Positions 59,386 through 64,000 of a DNA stretch of 64,000 nt are shown here, piece by piece. The notes beneath the pieces are model-generated. The model did no database searches, had not been told where the DNA came from, and saw only the letters and a list, made by a program, of their open reading frames with translations. This DNA is from Ruegeria sp. R14_0 (GTDB lineage Bacteria > Pseudomonadota > Alphaproteobacteria > Rhodobacterales > Rhodobacteraceae): positions 84,633 to 148,632 of the forward strand of contig NZ_JAGHRC010000010.1 of NCBI RefSeq assembly GCF_017743975.1, given 5' to 3'. The stretch's first letter is position 1. The number at the start of each line of letters is the position of its first letter. The position numbers and the translations under genes are program-made.

Positions 59386-61577
59386 TGCGTAACACTCCCA
59401 TCAAGCGCGACCTCTAACAGCGTCATCGAAAAGTCGGGATTGCGGCGAAGGATCAAAGAAACATCAACCCCTACAGGCAAGTTAGAAACCTCAATCCCCT
59501 CCGCAACCGGGAAATCCATGGTCATGCCCGGCATGCCGATCTCAGTCATCGGACCGTGTGTTACGTTCGCAGTACGCGCGTTCGGGTCGATACTGTTAAT
59601 CCGGCCAGAAACCTGAAGCGGCGGCGCAATAGGCGTTGCCGCGGCCAAGATCATTGTCATGCCATCTGCACGCGCGAAAGTCAGAGTCATTTCAGAACCG
59701 ACTTCGAGCATGTTTGGGTCCAATGTTGGCTCTATTGGGAAATCCATGGTCATGCCCGGCATCCCAATCTCAGTCATCGGCCCGTGAGTGATGGTTGCAG
59801 TTCCTGCCTCAGCATTAACGAGGTTGATCGTGCCGGTGACTACAATCGGTGGAGCAGAAGGCGTGATGGTTTCTTCGGGTTCAACTGAATCCGTCGGCGG
59901 CGAGCCCTCTTCGCGAACTGCCACAATCGAGAACAGCCCCCCTTCTCCCTCAGCCAGATCAAACTCAATTGGCATGTCGATTGGCACGGTAGTGAGATCT
60001 ACTCCCACAACAGGCAAATCCATTGTCATGGCGGGCCAACCGAGCTCGGGGATCGGTCCGTGCTCAAGCGTCAATTTGCCGTCTGAAGTGACGGCGCGCG
60101 CGATTCCGGCTCCAGTTCCGGCAATACCATCGTCTGGTGCAAGCTCCATCAAGCTCAGAAGCCCATCCGCACCCCGCGCGATCACGAAAGCAACCGCGTC
60201 GCCAGCATTCAAACGGTCGAGCGAAACACCAGACCTCACCGGAAACTGCGAAGTCATTGCGGGCCAATCAAGGCTTTCGAGAACGTCGTGACGAACAGTT
60301 GCCATACGATTTTGGGCATCGAGTGAAACCAGGGTACCTGCCCCGCGTGCTGGTTCGGTGTCCGTTGGTGCCATACGCGTGAAGCCGGCGCTCAAAGCAC
60401 TTTCACTGTCGATTAGAAACTGTGCGGATGCGACAACTTCCTCGCCGGGTTCAAGCCCTTGTAGAACTTCTGTTCGTCCCCCCTCGCCGAAACTGTCTCG
60501 AAGACCTGTAGTCACCAGTCTCGGGCGAAAAGTACCATCGCCTGTTTTCAAGATGACGCGTTCCGCCGAACCAGTACGAATTAGCGCCTCTGAGGGAACA
60601 GTGAGAACATTCCGGCTTTCATCCGGTATAAGGCTAACACTGCCAAACATGCCCGGCCGCAGCACGCCGTCGGTGTTATCGAAACTCAGTCTGACGGGAA
60701 GAGTTCGGGTTTGCGGATCAAGCTCAGGGTAAACATAGTCGATTTCGCCTTCGAAGGTGCGACCGGGTAGGTGCTCGAACCTTGCTATTGCGCGCATGTC
60801 CTCCGACAAACGTGCAATATCTCGTTCGAAAACATCGACGATCAACCATACTTCGGAAAGATCGGTGACCGAAAACGCAAGCGTGCCTGGCTGCAGGTAC
60901 ATGCCATCGGCGGCATTCAGAGCTATGACGACACCGTTTTGAGGCGCCTCAATCTCCACATTTCGAACCAACTCACCGCCCGCCTCAATCTCAGCAACCT
61001 GACGAGCGGACATACCGTGGCTGATCAACTTATTGCGCGCCGCGTCCAAAATCCGCGGGTCACCAGCTTCGACTGCGCGTACAAGATCGCCGGTCGCAGC
61101 TGCGATCAGTGGTGAAAAGAGTTCAAATAAAACTTGCCCCTTCTCAACCCGATCACCGACCGCTCGAACTTTCAGTTGCTCAATCCAACCTTCAACACGC
61201 GTATGAACGTGATTGGTCAGGTGTTCGTCAAAGCCGACGAAACCCACCGTCTCGATGCGAGGTTCGATATCAGTCATGCGTGCAACCGCAGTTCGAACAC
61301 CAATTGCGTTGATTTCCGCAGCGCTCAGGGTGACTTCTTCAGGGTCGCCGGTAGGTTCCTGCCCAGAATAAACCGGGATCAAGTCCATACCCATCGGCGA
61401 TTTTCCAGGTCCAGGCTGCCGAAAATTCGGATCCATCGGTGCTACCCAATAAAGGACCTCTGGTTCGTTCGACTGGCCCTGATCAATTGGATTCAGGTAC
61501 AGTCTTTCAAGAAAGACACCTCCACCCAGGCCAAACGCCAAGGCAAGTACTGATAGTGCCGCATATCTTCCACGCAT
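59382..61577 (-). CDS. cusB: CusB-like adaptor with four tandem CusF-like domains
   Basis: 731 aa from ATG 61577 (AGGAG, 6 nt). Signal-anchor, then a heavy-metal-binding stretch (YWVAPMDPNFRQ...PMGMDL) and the membrane-fusion adaptor core to about residue 410. CusF-like domains follow at about 412-486 (DWPAMTSQF), 487-556 (GWPAMTMDL), 579-654 and 655-731 (both GMPGMTMDF, with the usual Trp replaced by Met). CusB normally has no CusF domain or one. The last two are almost identical at DNA level. Confidence 0.92.
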   Translation of the reverse strand: MRGRYAALSVLALAFGLGGGVFLERLYLNPIDQGQSNEPEVLYWVAPMDPNFRQPGPGKSPMGMDLIPVYSGQEPTGDPEEVTLSAAEINAIGVRTAVARMTDIEPRIETVGFVGFDEHLTNHVHTRVEGWIEQLKVRAVGDRVEKGQVLFELFSPLIAAATGDLVRAVEAGDPRILDAARNKLISHGMSARQVAEIEAGGELVRNVEIEAPQNGVVIALNAADGMYLQPGTLAFSVTDLSEVWLIVDVFERDIARLSEDMRAIARFEHLPGRTFEGEIDYVYPELDPQTRTLPVRLSFDNTDGVLRPGMFGSVSLIPDESRNVLTVPSEALIRTGSAERVILKTGDGTFRPRLVTTGLRDSFGEGGRTEVLQGLEPGEEVVASAQFLIDSESALSAGFTRMAPTDTEPARGAGTLVSLDAQNRMATVRHDVLESLDWPAMTSQFPVRSGVSLDRLNAGDAVAFVIARGADGLLSLMELAPDDGIAGTGAGIARAVTSDGKLTLEHGPIPELGWPAMTMDLPVVGVDLTTVPIDMPIEFDLAEGEGGLFSIVAVREEGSPPTDSVEPEETITPSAPPIVVTGTINLVNAEAGTATITHGPMTEIGMPGMTMDFPIEPTLDPNMLEVGSEMTLTFARADGMTMILAAATPIAPPLQVSGRINSIDPNARTANVTHGPMTEIGMPGMTMDFPVAEGIEVSNLPVGVDVSLILRRNPDFSMTLLEVALDGSVTQ
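59509..59780. repeat. Direct repeat inside cusB (recent domain duplication)
   Basis: The 44 bp at 59509-59552 recur at 59737-59780 with 2 mismatches; the distance is 228 bp, exactly 76 codons, one CusF-like domain. It shows that the last two domains arose by a recent tandem duplication. Confidence 0.8.
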
Positions 61578-61652
61578 AATAATCTCCTGACGGTCGCATT
61601 GCATGCTCGAACCGAAACAACATGAAAACCCGCGCTGACGGGCGTGTGGATG

Positions 61653-62045
61653 TTAGGAGATTTGTGGAGGACGATCGGGCGTCAGAGGCGCTTGAGAGTT
61701 GTGGATGTCGGAATCCATGTTACGGTTTTTCTGGCCAAAAGCTTCAGCCAAAACCGCAAGTCCTACGTGGGTCGGATATTCACCAACACAACAGATACCG
61801 GAATGGCATTCCCCGCCATGGTTCACGTAGTCATCCGCGTGACGTTGATCAGTTGAAGAATGTAAACGGCTATGGTCGTGTTTGAATTCTGTTGCTTTTG
61901 AAGCGATCGAAACATCGTGTTGGTTGTGTGTGTCTGCGGTCTTAAAATCATTGTTTGCATAAGCAACCGTGCCGACGAATGCCACCGTCAAGCAGACGCT
62001 TGTCAAAAACGCCATTCTCAAAACAATGATCAGCTTCCGCACCAT
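61653..62045 (-). CDS. His-rich exported protein, unknown
   Basis: 130 aa from ATG 62045. A long signal peptide (residues 1-30) precedes a His-rich mature part (THNQHD, KHDHSRLHSSTDQRHADD) and a Cys cluster (GGECHSGICCVGEY). It looks like a periplasmic metal-binding protein of the copper locus. I do not recognise the family. It is about 75 bp upstream of cusB on the same strand and probably transcribed with it. Confidence 0.65.
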   Translation of the reverse strand: MVRKLIIVLRMAFLTSVCLTVAFVGTVAYANNDFKTADTHNQHDVSIASKATEFKHDHSRLHSSTDQRHADDYVNHGGECHSGICCVGEYPTHVGLAVLAEAFGQKNRNMDSDIHNSQAPLTPDRPPQIS

Positions 62046-62370
62046 TAGGCTCAAGTAGTGCGATCGTGGCTATCGTGCAAGTCGGTAGTCGATAAAATTA
62101 TGTGTTGTAGCCCGGTGCACATTAAAACAGGCGGATTGCTGTGAATGAGCTCTTTAGTGCGCCAATAATTGAGGCAAAAAAGTACAGCAAGCACCTAATG
62201 GGATGCTTTCAGAGAAACCATTTCTTTTTTGGGTAAGTGCTCTTTCGTCTTAACTTTGACTGAAGGACCAAAGCTTTGGACTATGCGTGCCATCAGCATT
62301 GTTGCTTCTAGAACTAAAGACAAAACTGATTGTTGCTGGGTTTCAATAACAAACGCAACACTCAAACAGC

Positions 62371-62401
62371 TTGACCTTCCATCGCGGGAAGGCGTTACCA
62401 G
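62371..62401 (+). promoter_or_regulatory. CueR-type copper-responsive promoter
   Basis: TTGACC (62371-62376), 19-bp spacer, TACCAG (62396-62401). The dyad ACCTTCC-N6-GGAAGGC (62374-62393) is the CueR/HmrR operator seen in front of copA genes in many proteobacteria. It is the only feature in the otherwise gene-free stretch 62046-62431 and drives the DUF2933-like gene at 62432. Confidence 0.75.
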
Positions 62402-62431
62402 AGGTCTCAAATCCCAAATTTGGAGTTGAGC

Positions 62432-62743
62432 GTGAAAGACAATCAAACCGTAGATACGCCTCAGGCGGCAGCACCGCTTGCCGGTCGCAAGATCATGAAA
62501 TGGGGCATGATGGCTTGCTGCATTGCCATGATAACGCCGATCGCTCTCTACTTGATCGCCGGCGGGACGGTTGGCGGGCTTTCTGAATCCTTGGGTCTTT
62601 TCGCACCGTTGATCCTGTGCCTCGGAGCCCATTTCTTTATGCACAAGGCGATGGGAAAATCCTGTCATTCGAACAAATCTGAATCGGAAAGACCAAAGGC
62701 AACAGACGCCGCGGTCGGACCGAACCCAGTACACCGGCAATAA
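62432..62743 (+). CDS. DUF2933-like small membrane protein (second)
   Basis: 103 aa from GTG 62432 (GGAG, 6 nt upstream); a TTG 12 nt further up is in frame. Two hydrophobic helices (MMACCIAMITPIALYLIAGG and LGLFAPLILCLGAHFFM) and the DUF2933-like ending HFFMHKAMGKSCHSN, with His, Met and Cys for metal. A CueR-type promoter lies 31 bp upstream, so it should be copper-induced. Confidence 0.72.
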   Translation: MKDNQTVDTPQAAAPLAGRKIMKWGMMACCIAMITPIALYLIAGGTVGGLSESLGLFAPLILCLGAHFFMHKAMGKSCHSNKSESERPKATDAAVGPNPVHRQ

Positions 62744-62752
62744 TCTTCAATC

Positions 62753-62956
62753 ATGAAGCTTTGGTACTCAAGGTTGGCCGCCATGTCGCTGGCCGCTCTT
62801 TCGCTGGCGGCTTGCGCACCACGCCCTAAACTATGCCCGCTGCAACCGCCGCAGCCTGAATACGCCCTGCCCCAAGGTTGCCGGGTTCAATGGGAGGGCG
62901 CGGATGGCGGGGCCTATTTCATCTGCGAAGACGGGCGCGAAGGTTTCGTGAGCTGA
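62753..62956 (+). CDS. Small lipoprotein
   Basis: 67 aa: MKLWYSRLAAMSLAAL, lipobox LAAC (Cys at residue 21) and a short mature part with CPLQPPQPEY, GCRVQW and FICEDG (three further Cys). Nine bp after the DUF2933-like gene. Function unknown. Confidence 0.65.
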   Translation: MKLWYSRLAAMSLAALSLAACAPRPKLCPLQPPQPEYALPQGCRVQWEGADGGAYFICEDGREGFVS

Positions 62957-63043
62957 TCGTGGGGATGTGACATTCCGGCTCGTTGACCCTCCAGCGCTGG
63001 AATCTGGCAGAGACGGGTGCAAAACAACCGATGGCAACGCGCA

Positions 63044-64000
63044 ATGGCGAGAACACTCCTAAATTTATGTATTATGATCTTGGGGTTAATCTTCGGCCAG
63101 ACTTCCGCCGGGACAAGCCTTGCAGCTACATCCCAAGCGTATGAATCAGAGCCCCTGGTCGCACACATAATTACCGCGCAGGACAGGATCGCGCCTGACA
63201 TCAAGACGATCACTGCAGGACTGCATCTGAAACTGGGCGAAGATTGGAAAACCTACTGGAAATCGCCTGGTGAGGTGGGAATTCCGCCCAAGATCACTTG
63301 GAACGGCTCGCAAAACGTCAGCGACGTACAGTTTCACTGGCCCGCGCCGATCCGTTTTCGCGCCTTCGGGATCGAGAATTTCGGGTACAAGGACGAAGTG
63401 GTCTTTCCACTGACCGTCACACTCGAGAACCCCGGAGCGCCAGTTGACTTGAAGGCCGCTGTGACAATGCTGATCTGTTCCGATATCTGTGTGCCGGTCG
63501 AGTTTTCGCTGGACTTGTCGCTGACTCAGGGAACGGGTCGGGATCAGGACTCGGCCCGGCTTATAAATGCCTTTCTGTCGCGGGTGCCAACCACGGGAAA
63601 CACAAGCGGAATGAAGTCCGACGCCGCGACCCTGGATACCGAGTCCGAGATGCTGACGCTGAATTTCACCAGCGACCTGCCCTTTGATGCGCCTGATGTC
63701 TTTCCCGACATGGGACGTGACACCGCGTTTGGTGCACCCGACATCCGGCTCGCTGGCGACAGGCGTCAGCTATGGGTGCAGTTTCCGGTCCTCGCTCTGG
63801 CACAGGACCCCACCGCCTTGTCCGTCACGGTTACCGACACCAACCGCGTGGCCGAGTTTGCGCCCCGTACCGACGCACCCCCTACCCCGCCACCATATGA
63901 AATCGCGGCCGCCGAAACTTCGACCAGCGCGCTGGTCTGGATCATTCTGCTGGCGGTGGGCGGCGGGCTGATCCTGAATGTCATGCCCTGCGTGCTGCCG
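63044..64000 (+). CDS. DsbD/ScsB-like transmembrane thiol reductant (5' part)
   Basis: 319 codons, open to the right edge. A signal peptide at the ATG 63044 (MARTLLNLCIMILGLIFGQ) is followed by a DsbD-type periplasmic domain with the Cys pair in MLICSDICVPVEFSL. Then comes a Pro-rich linker and the first membrane helix LVWIILLAVGGGLILNVMPC, in which the Cys of the NVMPCVLP motif is a redox residue of the transmembrane domain. It carries electrons across the inner membrane to periplasmic partners, often in copper tolerance (ScsB). A weak RBS. Confidence 0.85.
   Translation, partial: MARTLLNLCIMILGLIFGQTSAGTSLAATSQAYESEPLVAHIITAQDRIAPDIKTITAGLHLKLGEDWKTYWKSPGEVGIPPKITWNGSQNVSDVQFHWPAPIRFRAFGIENFGYKDEVVFPLTVTLENPGAPVDLKAAVTMLICSDICVPVEFSLDLSLTQGTGRDQDSARLINAFLSRVPTTGNTSGMKSDAATLDTESEMLTLNFTSDLPFDAPDVFPDMGRDTAFGAPDIRLAGDRRQLWVQFPVLALAQDPTALSVTVTDTNRVAEFAPRTDAPPTPPPYEIAAAETSTSALVWIILLAVGGGLILNVMPCVLP

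Overview
The window looks like accessory DNA, most likely a plasmid or a large island, from an alphaproteobacterium of the Rhodobacterales/Roseobacter group. The evidence is the VirB operon with a DUF1173 gene, the MntR-type repressor, the sphaeroides-haem-protein (SHP) cassette, the Dsb/Sco/PCuAC genes and the general protein style. No rRNA or tRNA gene was seen. Base composition is moderately GC-rich, except for a clearly GC-richer block at about 36.0-38.4 kb.

Layout. 1-9.6 kb: a minus-strand type IV secretion operon (DUF1173, virB1, B2, B3, B4, a VirB7-like lipoprotein, B5, a 128-aa secreted protein, B6, B8, B9 and the start of B10). 9.6-16.8 kb: mixed accessory genes (nuclease-like protein, unknown secreted protein, an HTH-membrane protein coupled to a hydrolase, an IS30 remnant, an L,D-transpeptidase). 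16.8-21.6 kb: mntR divergent from a di-haem peroxidase gene and a PhnDCE-like ABC importer. 21.8-33.2 kb: a metal/redox/envelope region with a CadR/PbrR-like MerR regulator, two Sco proteins, DsbB/DsbA, PCuAC, an M23 peptidase, a Zn/Cd/Pb ATPase, an L,D-transpeptidase, two transglutaminase-like proteins and a cobalamin-riboswitch-controlled CbiM-like permease. 33.5-38.4 kb: two more MerR modules, one with a MerT-like protein and one with a mercury-type operator in front of a flippase-like protein and an MFS transporter. 38.4-43.8 kb: DUF4405, PepSY proteins, a two-component system and the cytochrome b561/SHP/DHC electron-transfer operon. 43.9-64 kb: a large copper/silver resistance cluster (Rieske protein, DUF2933, APC permease, Cu+ ATPase, beta-propeller, VTT protein, EF-hand protein, second two-component system, methyltransferase, CusF/CusA/CusB, and a CueR-type promoter in front of DUF2933 and a DsbD/ScsB-like gene cut by the window end).

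How it works together. Most of the DNA handles soft metals (Cu/Ag, Zn/Cd/Pb, Hg-like) and the periplasmic thiol chemistry they disturb. The most notable pattern is a set of near-identical MerR-type promoters (TTGAA[G/C], a 17-bp dyad, 19-bp spacing) in front of four separate transcription units between 22.5 and 31.3 kb. They appear to tie a Zn/Cd exporter to copper chaperones, disulfide exchange and cell-wall remodelling enzymes. All functional calls come from reading motifs; no database search was run.
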